NCBI GenBank assembly: GCA_965229525.1
Contig: OZ245886.1
Location: 2,542,001-2,606,000, forward strand
Source of the DNA: HXMU1420-13 sp965229525
GTDB taxonomy: Bacteria > Bacteroidota > Rhodothermia > Balneolales > Balneolaceae
Reading direction: 5' to 3'
DNA length: 64,000 nucleotides
The position numbers and the translations under genes are program-made. The notes under the pieces are model-generated. The model was given only the letters and a program-made list of their open reading frames with translations. It ran no database searches and was not told where the DNA came from. Numbering within the stretch: position 1 is the first letter of the stretch; every line of letters starts with the position of its first letter. Positions 1-7,305 of this stretch are shown here, piece after piece.

Positions 1-516
1 AATGTGGATCAGTTGAATTCAGAGAGACGTAATCTAAGTTCTGGTCAAAGAATTTTACTCGAGACGGTTACAAATATAGTAGCTCATATTAGATATGACT
101 CTTTACTTCTATTTGATGAGCCAGAAACTCATCTTCACCCAAACGCGATAGCTCAGCTTATGAATACTATTTATGAGCTAGTGAAAAGATTCGAATCGTT
201 TTGCATTGTCACTACTCATTCGCCCATCATTATTAGAGAGTTACTCTCCAGAAATGTATTTGTGTTTGATCGTCTTGAAAGTATGCTAGCGATAAGAAAG
301 ATTGGAATGGAAAGCTTTGGAGCTAATTTGTCAGATATAACAGAAGAAGTATTTGGTACCAATGAAATTCCAAAACACTATCAAGCCATCATTCGAAAGT
401 TAAAAGATCGTGATAAAACTCCTGAAGAAATTATTGAAATAATTCAGAGTGATAACATGCCTGTAAGCTTAAATCTGCGTCTTTTTATAAGAAGCCTATA
501 TCAAGACGAAGAATGA
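1..516 (+). CDS. AAA/OLD-like ATPase, C-terminal part (Septu PtuA-like), 5' truncated by window
   Basis: The frame is open from the first base, so the N-terminus with its Walker A lies outside the window. The visible 171 residues carry an ABC-type signature (NLSSGQ), a Walker B followed by a D-loop-like stretch (LLLFDEPETHLHP) and an H-loop (VTTHSP). This is the layout of RecF/OLD-like ATPases used in defence and repair. The stop overlaps the start of the HNH gene by 4 bp (ATGA), so the two are probably translationally coupled. An ATPase directly followed by an HNH nuclease is the Septu (PtuA/PtuB) arrangement; some retrons carry the same pair. Which one applies cannot be decided without the upstream sequence. 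Confidence 0.8.
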   Translation, partial: NVDQLNSERRNLSSGQRILLETVTNIVAHIRYDSLLLFDEPETHLHPNAIAQLMNTIYELVKRFESFCIVTTHSPIIIRELLSRNVFVFDRLESMLAIRKIGMESFGANLSDITEEVFGTNEIPKHYQAIIRKLKDRDKTPEEIIEIIQSDNMPVSLNLRLFIRSLYQDEE

Positions 517-1358
517 TAAATTTAATACCCTATAGTGAGGATTGTTTTGAGTTCTTTCAGGAGGTTGTTTCAAGAAAATACAACACCCGCAAAGACCCGA
601 CTTATAAAGATCGTATAGCAACCCTTGAGAGTAGAATTGAAGTAGTATTTCAAGAGTATTTAGATCTTATCGACAATGAAAATCTAGAAGATATAACCGC
701 TCTTGGATTTACTAATGAAGAGAAGCAGGATTTGTTATTACTGTATAAATTCAAAAGCAAAGCATTACAAGAACTAAAAATACTCCTTACTACAATTGAT
801 GGAAGGAAATTTAATACGTGCCAAATGTGTACCGTTGAGCCTGTCGGCTCCTTTGATCATATAGTGCCAAAGGAAGATTACCCAGAGCATTCGGTTAACC
901 CAATTAATTTATTTCCAAGCTGTCTAAATTGTAATTCAATAAAAGGAAGGAGATGGCTCTCCAATGGGCAGAGAATGTTTTTAAATCTCTTTTTCGATCT
1001 TATTCCAGATGTCGAATACCTGAAAATAGACTTCCAATCGTACCCAATCCCAGATTTTTCAATCGATGGGGCATTACTGCCTCCAGATAAGGAGCTTATC
1101 ATTAGCTCTCATTATAAGAATCTGGATTTGTTTAAAAGGTACCGAGAAAATTCGAACGAGGTAATTGATCCAGTTATTACTCAGGCGAAGTCATTGGTTC
1201 CTAGAATTGGTCTTGAAGAGTTTAGGGATACCGTTCAAGAGTCTGTTAACGATATGCAAATGAAATACGGAAGAAATCACTGGAAATCTTTATTGAAATT
1301 AGCTTTGGTCAATCACGCCGATTTTGACACTCTTTTAGTTGACAACCCAGCACAATAG
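513..1358 (+). CDS. HNH endonuclease (Septu PtuB-like)
   Basis: This 281-residue protein has a clear HNH fold in its middle. A first zinc pair (CQMC, about residue 103) is followed by DHIVPK, a His/Asn segment, and a second zinc pair PSCLNCNSIKG (about residue 140). That is the beta-beta-alpha metal core expected for DNA or RNA cleavage. The rest is helical and not recognised. It overlaps the upstream ATPase by 4 bp and is likely the effector nuclease of a two-gene defence module: in Septu the ATPase licenses the HNH nuclease during phage infection. The defence role is inferred from architecture and from the position beside an integrase. Family confidence for HNH is high. Confidence 0.85.
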   Translation: MINLIPYSEDCFEFFQEVVSRKYNTRKDPTYKDRIATLESRIEVVFQEYLDLIDNENLEDITALGFTNEEKQDLLLLYKFKSKALQELKILLTTIDGRKFNTCQMCTVEPVGSFDHIVPKEDYPEHSVNPINLFPSCLNCNSIKGRRWLSNGQRMFLNLFFDLIPDVEYLKIDFQSYPIPDFSIDGALLPPDKELIISSHYKNLDLFKRYRENSNEVIDPVITQAKSLVPRIGLEEFRDTVQESVNDMQMKYGRNHWKSLLKLALVNHADFDTLLVDNPAQ

Positions 1359-1373
1359 GATTAAAGTCCTAGT

Positions 1374-1673
1374 ATGCTTTTAGATGAAATCGGGATAGCT
1401 CAATTAATTGGAAAGCCATTGACAGATCTTTCTCAGCTCGCCCAAAAAAGAAAAGTCCGGAAAATGATCCGGGATTCTGGAAAGATTCCACATGTATTCT
1501 TTATCGAAAAGATAGAAATCTGGTGTATTCCCGAGGATGAAGTGATAGAATTGATACGATGTCAAGCGAACTCAAAATCTTCAAAAAAACCAACTCCCCG
1601 AATTGGTACCTTCGTGGCACCATCCATGGTCAGGAAATCTACGAAAGCACAGGAATACCTCACCAAGGTTTAA
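1374..1673 (+). CDS. Small winged-helix DNA-binding protein, excisionase-like
   Basis: This 99-residue basic protein lies directly upstream of the integrase gene and overlaps it by 115 bp in another frame. The central segment (GKIPHVFFIEKIEIWCIPEDEVIEL, residues about 36-60, is split here only conceptually) reads like the wing and last helix of MerR/Xis-type domains, where a KIP turn precedes a strand and an acidic helix. Small proteins of this kind beside tyrosine integrases often act as recombination directionality factors. The C-terminal third lies in the overlap and has low complexity, so the true end of the functional domain may be earlier. Function is inferred from context; the long overlap lowers certainty. 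Confidence 0.5.
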   Translation: MLLDEIGIAQLIGKPLTDLSQLAQKRKVRKMIRDSGKIPHVFFIEKIEIWCIPEDEVIELIRCQANSKSSKKPTPRIGTFVAPSMVRKSTKAQEYLTKV

Positions 1674-2776
1674 AAACCCCGCCATCCAGAATTAAAGATT
1701 ATCGTGATAAAAGGCTCGATGAGTTAAGAGATGCATACATTTATGGGCAGTCTTATTCGGCTACGTTTCTAGATGCAGCATTAAATTATCTAAAATCGGG
1801 AGGCTCCCCTAGATTTCTTGGAGAATATAAAGAAGGAAAATGGACAGGATTAATTGGTAAAATCGGTCATTGGAGAATAAGGGAACTTACCCAGGAACAA
1901 CTTGATGAAGCTTGCCAAGAATTGTATGGACATTGTACTCCAGATACTCAAAACAGACAATTTTGGACGCCTTTCATTGCGGTTTGGAAGCATAATACCC
2001 GAGGACAAAACCCACTTTGTCCTATTGTGGAGTGGCAACGCCCCAAGCGATTAAAATCAAAAGCTCGATCACGTAAACCTGCAATGTATGAGGACGCTGT
2101 TACCTTTATAAATGCGTTATCTTATCCTGCTGCAAAGGTGATGTTTTTCTTATTCTGGACAGGATGTAGACCGCTTGAAGCGTACGATCTAGAAACCGTG
2201 AACTTATACCCTGAACACAGTTGGATCGCTCTGGATGAAACTAAAACCGATATGCCAAGAGGTATTCCCATTCATCGATGTTTGAATCCTTTGTTAGATT
2301 ACTTACATCAGCAAGACAATGAATATGCGTTCTTAAACAAATCCGGTAGGAGATACCCTGATAATCGGATATTCAATAAATCTGGAAGGTTGATTTCTAA
2401 TAGGGGAGGACAAATGGCTTCTCCGCTACATTATGCCAAAAACAAAACAGGATTAAATATTACACCTTATATGGCAAGACATACGGTTTCTACTCATCTC
2501 ATATGGCCCGGTGGTGTAAGTGATATGATCAAAGATGAAATTCTTGGACATGCGTCTCAAAATGAAATGAGTAGGCACTATACTCACCTTCCCAGAAAGA
2601 GCTTGATTGAGGCGATTAATCAGTTACCATACCCAACTGGTTTGAGAGAAGACCTAACCGATCCGTGCAAAATCCGTGCACAGCATGAAAAAGTATATGG
2701 ATCAAAAAGCGTTGAAACTCAAGCTGAGAGTGAATTAGGAGACGTGGCCGAGTGGCTGAAGGCGCTCCCCTGCTAA
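1559..2776 (+). CDS. Tyrosine recombinase/integrase whose 3' end runs into tRNA-Ser
   Basis: This 405-residue site-specific recombinase has an N-terminal arm-binding-like segment (NWYLRGTIHGQ), a core-binding region and a C-terminal catalytic domain. Catalytic residues seen are R204 (TGCRPLE), R307 (PYMARHT), H331 (LGHAS) and the nucleophile Y341 (RHYTHL). The first His of the HxxR box is Tyr304. The start at 1559 places the usual N-terminal strand at the beginning. The last 13 codons and the stop lie inside the 5' half of a tRNA-Ser gene, the stop overlapping the anticodon loop. The gene therefore probably carries the attachment core in its own 3' end, and integration joins it to the tRNA. 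Confidence 0.88.
   Translation: MSSELKIFKKTNSPNWYLRGTIHGQEIYESTGIPHQGLKTPPSRIKDYRDKRLDELRDAYIYGQSYSATFLDAALNYLKSGGSPRFLGEYKEGKWTGLIGKIGHWRIRELTQEQLDEACQELYGHCTPDTQNRQFWTPFIAVWKHNTRGQNPLCPIVEWQRPKRLKSKARSRKPAMYEDAVTFINALSYPAAKVMFFLFWTGCRPLEAYDLETVNLYPEHSWIALDETKTDMPRGIPIHRCLNPLLDYLHQQDNEYAFLNKSGRRYPDNRIFNKSGRLISNRGGQMASPLHYAKNKTGLNITPYMARHTVSTHLIWPGGVSDMIKDEILGHASQNEMSRHYTHLPRKSLIEAINQLPYPTGLREDLTDPCKIRAQHEKVYGSKSVETQAESELGDVAEWLKALPC
2663..2683 (+). repeat. 21-bp direct repeat, left copy (possible integrase arm site)
   Basis: This copy lies inside the 3' end of the integrase gene. It is identical over 21 bp to 2952-2972 on the other side of the tRNA-Ser gene. Each copy itself contains CCGTGCA twice, 11 bp apart, one helical turn. 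Such short repeats on both sides of a crossover core are typical of arm-type integrase or directionality-factor sites; the assignment is inference. Confidence 0.6.
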
Positions 2777-2830
2777 GGGAGTATAGGGTTTATAGCTCTA
2801 TCGAGGGTTCGAATCCCTCCGTGTCCGCCA
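2738..2830 (+). tRNA. tRNA-Ser(GCU)
   Basis: A class II tRNA of 93 nt with encoded CCA. The D arm is GCC/GGC, the anticodon stem CTCCC/GGGAG with anticodon GCT at 2772-2774, the variable arm a 6-bp stem, and the T arm GAGGG-TTCGAAT-CCCTC. The acceptor stem GGAGACG/CGTGTCC pairs at six positions but has a G-G mismatch at 4:69. The integrase gene at 1559 ends within its 5' half. The mismatch suggests that the two halves have different origins, one from the host gene and one from the element. Confidence 0.9.
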
Positions 2831-3177
2831 TCACCCGCTCAGAACTACTTACAGAGCCTTTCTTCGTTCTGAAATCATGACTTTTAACTGTTTTAGCACA
2901 AAAGACAAACAGGGAACACATAGCGAACACTTGATGAACATAGCAATTAACCCGTGCAAAATCCGTGCACAGATTTTTTAGTTCGAATGTTGAGATAGCT
3001 TGCATCTTACAAAGTGAAATAGATATAAAAATTTGTTATTGAAATTCAGCGGCTGCTTTTATTTGGAAAAAACATCATTACTGATCGCAAATACTTGGTT
3101 AAAGAACTAATTTTTTTTATTGACATAACTTAATTCTCTATGTAGCAGTAAGTGCTATCAGTAAATCAGGAGGGATT
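2831..3177. other. Intergenic region between tRNA-Ser and the first cargo gene
   Basis: This 347-bp stretch contains no convincing gene. It holds the second 21-bp repeat (2952-2972), further short GAACAC/GCGAACAC motifs near 2910-2930, and the leader of the 3178 gene with a strong ribosome binding site (AGGAGGGA, about 3168-3175). A TTGACA hexamer occurs near 3119, but no well-spaced -10 box is evident. Confidence 0.5.
2952..2972 (+). repeat. 21-bp direct repeat, right copy (possible integrase arm site)
   Basis: Identical over 21 bp to 2663-2683, in the same orientation, 289 bp downstream and beyond the tRNA-Ser gene. Having the same repeat on both sides of the tRNA resembles an attP rather than a single attL or attR. 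Confidence 0.6.
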
Positions 3178-3624
3178 ATGACAATCACAAAACAAGAACT
3201 AAACAGAACTTTTTATAAACTCAGGGGACTTTGCGAAACTTTTCTAAATGCTGAATCTGCTTCATACATTAAAACAGGGGAAAGGCTTGACTTGTATACG
3301 GCTGCTGGTTCTGTCTATGAGGCTTTTAGTTATTTGGAAGAATTATTTGAAAACAATGATTGGAATATCAACGAGATTTTTAAAAATGCAGTAAATACTG
3401 AGATAGATCTCACAAAAAATAAGCCGATTATCAAAGGTGATTTTGCTATTCCTCCTGCTGCATTTGTTCGACACTCATATGAAATCGAACAGAGTTTAAT
3501 TCTAAATGCGTTTGCTGCGTTACAAGAATTAGATCGTCAAGCCTCAAATGGTAATATGAGTTCATCACAATACGAAAAATGGGAAGAAAAGAATTTCGGG
3601 AATTCCTCAAATTTTGATCTCTGA
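3178..3624 (+). CDS. Hypothetical protein, helical, 148 aa
   Basis: I do not recognise this family. The protein is soluble, mostly helical and mildly acidic, with no signal peptide, membrane segment or metal motif. Its start is well supported by an almost perfect Shine-Dalgarno sequence (AGGAGGGA), unusual in this window, where most genes lack one. It lies between tRNA-Ser and a convergent unknown gene (3772-4992) in what looks like a cargo slot beside an integrase. A role in defence or element maintenance is possible but nothing in the sequence shows it. Confidence 0.6.
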   Translation: MTITKQELNRTFYKLRGLCETFLNAESASYIKTGERLDLYTAAGSVYEAFSYLEELFENNDWNINEIFKNAVNTEIDLTKNKPIIKGDFAIPPAAFVRHSYEIEQSLILNAFAALQELDRQASNGNMSSSQYEKWEEKNFGNSSNFDL

Positions 3625-3771
3625 CAAATTGAAAAAAAACGTTCGATAATATCTTTTAAAGACTATGACGCTTATAGATACTGTTCACTCGTTTCTGTAC
3701 ACTCAACATAACTCTGAATGAGTTCTTGCTTTTTCTTCAACATATCCAGCTCAGCCAGAAGTCGGTCAACG

Positions 3772-4992
3772 TTACCTGTTTTTTTTTTTTTTCTCAGTCT
3801 CAGCTTCTTTCTTTTTATCGGTTTTTTCTGCCTCTTCTTCTGAGCTCAATAAATCTATTACCTTTTTATTAAGCTCTTTAATTAATCCTTTAATGAAAAA
3901 GTTGAGATTAACTAGCGTAAACCTCTTTACACCTTTTCGTTCAAAATACTCATAAAAATCTTTTCTGTATTGTGAAGCACTTGTTTTATTTCTACCATTG
4001 GCCTCTCCAACAATGAGTAGATCTGGTTTGCATTCTCCTCTGTCGTATTTGGATAACTCTTCCAGATATACTTCATTATCCTTTGTTCCACATAACGCAA
4101 ATTGATAGGTTCGGGTCGGGTATTTTGTGCAATAAAATCCACTATGATAATATCTTTCCTGAAATCTGGGTTCTTTGCTGATTGTGAATAGTATATGTTC
4201 CAATAGTGAATAGGAGGAATATTTAACGATACATGCCTTTAGAGCATCATCTTCGCTTAACTCGTCATGTATAAAAAGAAACTCATCTAAATTAATATGT
4301 ATTGGCGCTGCAAGGACTCTTCGATAGAAAAAAGGTAGCTTTAAGGAGTCGGGTAAGTCTGAAAAAACTTTTTTGGTTATTTTTTTATAAATATCACTAT
4401 GAGCAACTGAATACACACTGGTCACACCAAAATCTTGATGAGGTTGCCTGTGCAGGTAATCATAAACGAGCAGTTTACCTGTTCGCTCTTCAAGAAATTC
4501 TTCAACAATATCCGCATATTCGGTCATGTGTTTTTGATAGTCATCTTTATCTTTACTATCAATATGCAGCACGCGGAACCACTCTTTATCTCTTTTAGTC
4601 TCTGTGTTCGCGCCTTTTTCTTTAGAGTATTTTTCGATTAAATCTTTAACGCTACTATTGCCATATTTACTTTCTGGTAAATCGAAGGTTTCAATTGGAA
4701 CCCCAACAAATAAATGAAGCCAAGAAAGAAGTTTTAAATATTCTTGAACCCCATTCTTTTTTATTTTTTTGTTATGATGATGAGTAGCTGTTCTATTCAA
4801 TGACAAAATAAAATCAGGCCTACTATGAAAAAGGGATGTTTTGCAGATTTTTTCGAGTCTGTTAGTGAAATCCTGTTCATTATGTTCAAAATGCCCAACA
4901 AGCCTAGCTAGTAGCCCATTTGTCATCAGGCTAACCTTCTCTTCTTCAAGTTTTTGCGATATACCCCAAAAGGTCATCGACATTTTTTTCAT
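3772..4992 (-). CDS. Hypothetical protein, 406 aa as read, probably frameshifted at an A14 run
   Basis: I do not recognise this family. The protein is soluble, rich in Lys/Glu and aromatic residues, with no signal peptide or membrane segment. A His run (THHHNKK) lies near residue 72 and a mixed hydrophobic stretch (PDLLIVGEANGRN) near residue 325. The C-terminus is a charged coiled-coil-like tail ending in KKKK, encoded by a run of 14 A (plus-strand T 3779-3792), and then stops. If one A is removed the frame stays open for 34 more codons to a stop at 3672-3674, adding a further amphipathic helix (LLAELDMLKKKQELI). The full protein is therefore likely about 438 residues. An AT-rich divergent promoter region follows its 5' end. 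Confidence 0.65.
   Translation of the reverse strand: MKKMSMTFWGISQKLEEEKVSLMTNGLLARLVGHFEHNEQDFTNRLEKICKTSLFHSRPDFILSLNRTATHHHNKKIKKNGVQEYLKLLSWLHLFVGVPIETFDLPESKYGNSSVKDLIEKYSKEKGANTETKRDKEWFRVLHIDSKDKDDYQKHMTEYADIVEEFLEERTGKLLVYDYLHRQPHQDFGVTSVYSVAHSDIYKKITKKVFSDLPDSLKLPFFYRRVLAAPIHINLDEFLFIHDELSEDDALKACIVKYSSYSLLEHILFTISKEPRFQERYYHSGFYCTKYPTRTYQFALCGTKDNEVYLEELSKYDRGECKPDLLIVGEANGRNKTSASQYRKDFYEYFERKGVKRFTLVNLNFFIKGLIKELNKKVIDLLSSEEEAEKTDKKKEAETEKKKKNR
3779..3792 (-). other. Homopolymer A14 tract (minus strand) at a probable frameshift
   Basis: Fourteen consecutive T on the plus strand, read as A in the gene at 3772-4992. The frame terminates 6 nt past the run. Deleting one A links it to an open, coding-like stretch ending at 3672. 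This can be a sequencing or assembly slip, a slippage site for RNA polymerase, or a phase-variable tract. Confidence 0.75.
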
Positions 4993-5323
4993 AATTAATT
5001 TTTTTTATTCAAAAGACCTAATTTATTTATAAAAAAAGTCACTTAATATTAATTAATTGATGTTGTATCTCGTAGACTCTTTTTTTTATGCGGTGAAAGG
5101 CAAATAGATACTGAAAATTGCGGTATATCGCAATAAGTTAATGCATTGTATCGCAATAAAAACATCATATAAGTTCAAAAAAAATAACAAATTGACTTAT
5201 TAATTTTTTTTGAACTTCTTTTCTCATCCAATTGTGAAGACTAAACGAAGCTCTACTCAATTGTTGACGGACTTCTTTTCGAAGACTGTTAACCACTCAC
5301 TATAAAACAAATAGAGGTATCCC
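4993..5323. other. AT-rich divergent intergenic region
   Basis: This 331-bp gap lies between the minus-strand gene at 3772-4992 and the plus-strand transfer operon starting at 5324. It is very AT-rich and has no coding potential. It contains the inverted and direct repeats at 5117-5159 and presumably the promoters for both directions. Confidence 0.6.
5117..5159. promoter_or_regulatory. Putative operator: inverted repeat plus repeated half-sites
   Basis: ATTGCG and CGCAAT form a perfect 6-bp inverted repeat around a 6-bp spacer (5117-5134). The half-site TATCGCAATAA occurs at 5126-5136 and again at 5149-5159, 23 bp apart, about two helical turns. The position between divergent genes suits a repressor or activator binding site for the transfer operon. 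The regulator is not identified. Confidence 0.4.
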
Positions 5324-5746
5324 ATGAAAGTAGCATGGATAGAAGGCTTGCTGAAAAGCAAGGAGTACAGGTACGTCCATTTTCACCTTAACAATCTAAA
5401 GGTTGAACGAAAATGGTTTCGGATATCAAGGAGGAACAAAAGGGAAGGAATTCCTAAAGAGGAAACCTACTCCCAAGCTGAGTTAACCTTTGCTGACCCT
5501 GAACTGGCAATATATTCAAAATATTTCGAGCCCATTTATACTCTCGAAAGCGAGTTAGCTGAAATCGAAAAAAAACTGGCTCATATAAGCAAGCATTTCG
5601 ATGAATATGTTCAATCTGAACTTAAAATAACTGACGAAGCCACCTACGAAAAAATCGACCTATTAAAGGCAGAATTGAAAGATCTGGAATCCCAGGCCAA
5701 TGAGATAGAAAACTTTACAACAAAATCAATTGAGGAAAAATCATGA
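5324..5746 (+). CDS. Hypothetical coiled-coil protein, first gene of transfer-region operon
   Basis: A 140-residue soluble protein of unknown family. The N-terminal half is basic (KWFRISRRNKREG); from about residue 70 to the end it is a charged helix with coiled-coil character (LESELAEIEKKLAHI, LLKAELKDLESQANEI). It overlaps the next gene by 4 bp (ATGA), so the two are coupled. Four such genes (5324-8025) precede the relaxase and are likely cotranscribed. A role as a transfer accessory protein is inferred from position only. Confidence 0.65.
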   Translation: MKVAWIEGLLKSKEYRYVHFHLNNLKVERKWFRISRRNKREGIPKEETYSQAELTFADPELAIYSKYFEPIYTLESELAEIEKKLAHISKHFDEYVQSELKITDEATYEKIDLLKAELKDLESQANEIENFTTKSIEEKS

Positions 5747-6510
5747 GTATAAAGATATATAACTCTGAACTGATAAAAGTTTTAAAGGACTATAATTTAT
5801 CCCAATGGATACTTTTTGCGCTATCAGGTATCATGCTAGGCACGGAATTCACAGTCTCTAGTCCAGCATACACTGAGATGCTTGGTATGGGACTAATCCT
5901 TGGATATGCCTTAGCATTTGGTATGGCGATTTTATTTGCTGCATTACCGAAGATAACGGCTAAGCTTTTCGTAAAAAAAAGAATAAAACTTGGGATGGTA
6001 GGTGTCCTGTGCGCGGCTGGACTTTTGTTCATCGCATATTTGGGACAGAAAGCGGTAGCGATTGAACAATCGAACAATGTACTAGATATTTATCTGGCTG
6101 GAACAATAGGTGTTGAATCCAATTCTTCTTCGGAAATAGGACAAGAGCATCTGATCGCAACCGGACTCCTGGCGTTGCTTTTTAACTGTTCGCTATTTCT
6201 TAGTTATGTGTTCTACAAAGATGAAGCGGAGTTTAAGCCCACCGAGCAGAAATTGATATTTTCTAGACTCCGCAGAACTATTGATTATTTGCTAATCCCT
6301 TTACAAGGTCGCTGCGAACGCGCCGAAGCTAATCCGCTTCGAATTGCAGAAGACAAAGTGAGTGCTAAGATCGCTGATTTGGAGCATGAGAAGCTACGTC
6401 TACAACGCGAGCTCGATATCACCCTTGGTCGCAAAAATTATGAACTCAAAGCATTGAGTAACCTTCGCAACCGCATCATTGCAGTCATTGAAATCGCTTA
6501 TAAATACTAA
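5743..6510 (+). CDS. Membrane protein with four TM helices and cytoplasmic coiled coil
   Basis: This 255-residue protein has four predicted membrane segments (about residues 21-36, 47-68, 84-104 and 136-158). They are followed by a basic, charged C-terminal region (about 165-255) that looks helical and coiled (ADLEHEKLRLQRELDI). I do not recognise the family. The gene is translationally coupled to 5324 by a 4-bp overlap and is followed 25 bp later by an exported protein. Membrane location and operon membership suggest a structural or scaffolding part of a DNA-transfer apparatus, but homology to VirB proteins is not evident. Confidence 0.65.
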   Translation: MSIKIYNSELIKVLKDYNLSQWILFALSGIMLGTEFTVSSPAYTEMLGMGLILGYALAFGMAILFAALPKITAKLFVKKRIKLGMVGVLCAAGLLFIAYLGQKAVAIEQSNNVLDIYLAGTIGVESNSSSEIGQEHLIATGLLALLFNCSLFLSYVFYKDEAEFKPTEQKLIFSRLRRTIDYLLIPLQGRCERAEANPLRIAEDKVSAKIADLEHEKLRLQRELDITLGRKNYELKALSNLRNRIIAVIEIAYKY

Positions 6511-6535
6511 TAACAACTCTTAAACATCTACTATC

Positions 6536-7270
6536 ATGGAAACACTTTTAAAAACATATTGGCTACCATGTGATTCTCATCTGATAGCTTTCCTACTAGT
6601 CTTGCTTTTCTCTTTGGAAGTAGAAAGTCAGACGATTGAAATGGGCATCCTTCGCGATGTCAGTGAAATTTCCAACGGTCAATGTATTCTCGATGAAACA
6701 GAAATGTTTCGAACCATCTTGACCCAACTTGAGCTTCAAAACTCTTCAAAGGGCGTTAATCTTAGAACCGCTGTATTTGGGGTGAACCGAATTCCCGAAG
6801 TAGAACTAGCTCAACTACCCGAGCAAAATCGCTTCTTCGGTTCGACTTCTCAGCGCAATAAAGATATGAACACTTTCCTCATCAAAGCTAAGCGTGATGT
6901 TGGCTTGATGGTTGAAGAGCCATGTGGTCAAAACCAGACCAATTTGTACCGCGCTCTAGTACACATGACAAAGCAATTCGACTCTCAGGCCGACCAAACG
7001 TTTTTGGTTGTGATAAGCGATTTCATCTTGGTTTCAAGTGCATTCAACTTCAATACCTATATAGATAATCCCTCCAAAATGGTAGGAGAAGATTACGAAA
7101 GCATAGTTCAGACCTTGAAACGTGATGGAGAGTTACCTGATATGTCAGGGACGAAAGTGGTCTTAGTAACACCACAGACTAATGACCTCGAAATGTGGGC
7201 GGCACGATTTTGGGAAAAATATTTCTCAATTGAAAAAGGTGCCGCAGTAAAAATCAGAGCCTCTTTTTGA
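6536..7270 (+). CDS. Exported protein, possible vWA-like fold
   Basis: A 244-residue protein with an N-terminal hydrophobic segment (about residues 16-30, FLLVLLFSLEVESQ) that reads as a signal peptide or anchor. The mature part begins with a strand and a D-V-S-E-I-S stretch, roughly like the first metal-binding motif of von Willebrand A domains but with one extra residue. Later strands are FLVVISDF and TKVVLVTP, as in a Rossmann-like vWA core. It would act in the periplasm. The vWA assignment is tentative and needs a profile or structure search. Its 3' end forms half of a strong hairpin (7251-7281). Confidence 0.6.
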   Translation: METLLKTYWLPCDSHLIAFLLVLLFSLEVESQTIEMGILRDVSEISNGQCILDETEMFRTILTQLELQNSSKGVNLRTAVFGVNRIPEVELAQLPEQNRFFGSTSQRNKDMNTFLIKAKRDVGLMVEEPCGQNQTNLYRALVHMTKQFDSQADQTFLVVISDFILVSSAFNFNTYIDNPSKMVGEDYESIVQTLKRDGELPDMSGTKVVLVTPQTNDLEMWAARFWEKYFSIEKGAAVKIRASF

Positions 7271-7281
7271 GGCTCTGATTT
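7251..7281. other. Perfect 13-bp hairpin at an operon gene junction
   Basis: Arms at 7251-7263 and 7269-7281 are perfectly complementary around a TTTTT loop. The left arm encodes the last residues and the loop/right arm contains the TGA of the 6536 gene. No U-tract follows, so a simple terminator is doubtful; an RNA-stability, processing or attenuation element between operon genes is possible. Confidence 0.6.
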
Positions 7282-7305
7282 AATAGCAACTAAATTCAGA
7301 GAACG

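Noticed and set aside
4302..4641. Plus-strand reading frames of 98 and 68 codons
   Set aside because: They lie antisense to the longer minus-strand gene 3772-4992, overlap each other and have no credible domain or ribosome binding site.
5117..5159. A short CRISPR array
   Set aside because: Only two copies of an 11-bp unit with no spacer of regular size and no cas genes; better read as an operator. No CRISPR array was seen elsewhere in the window.
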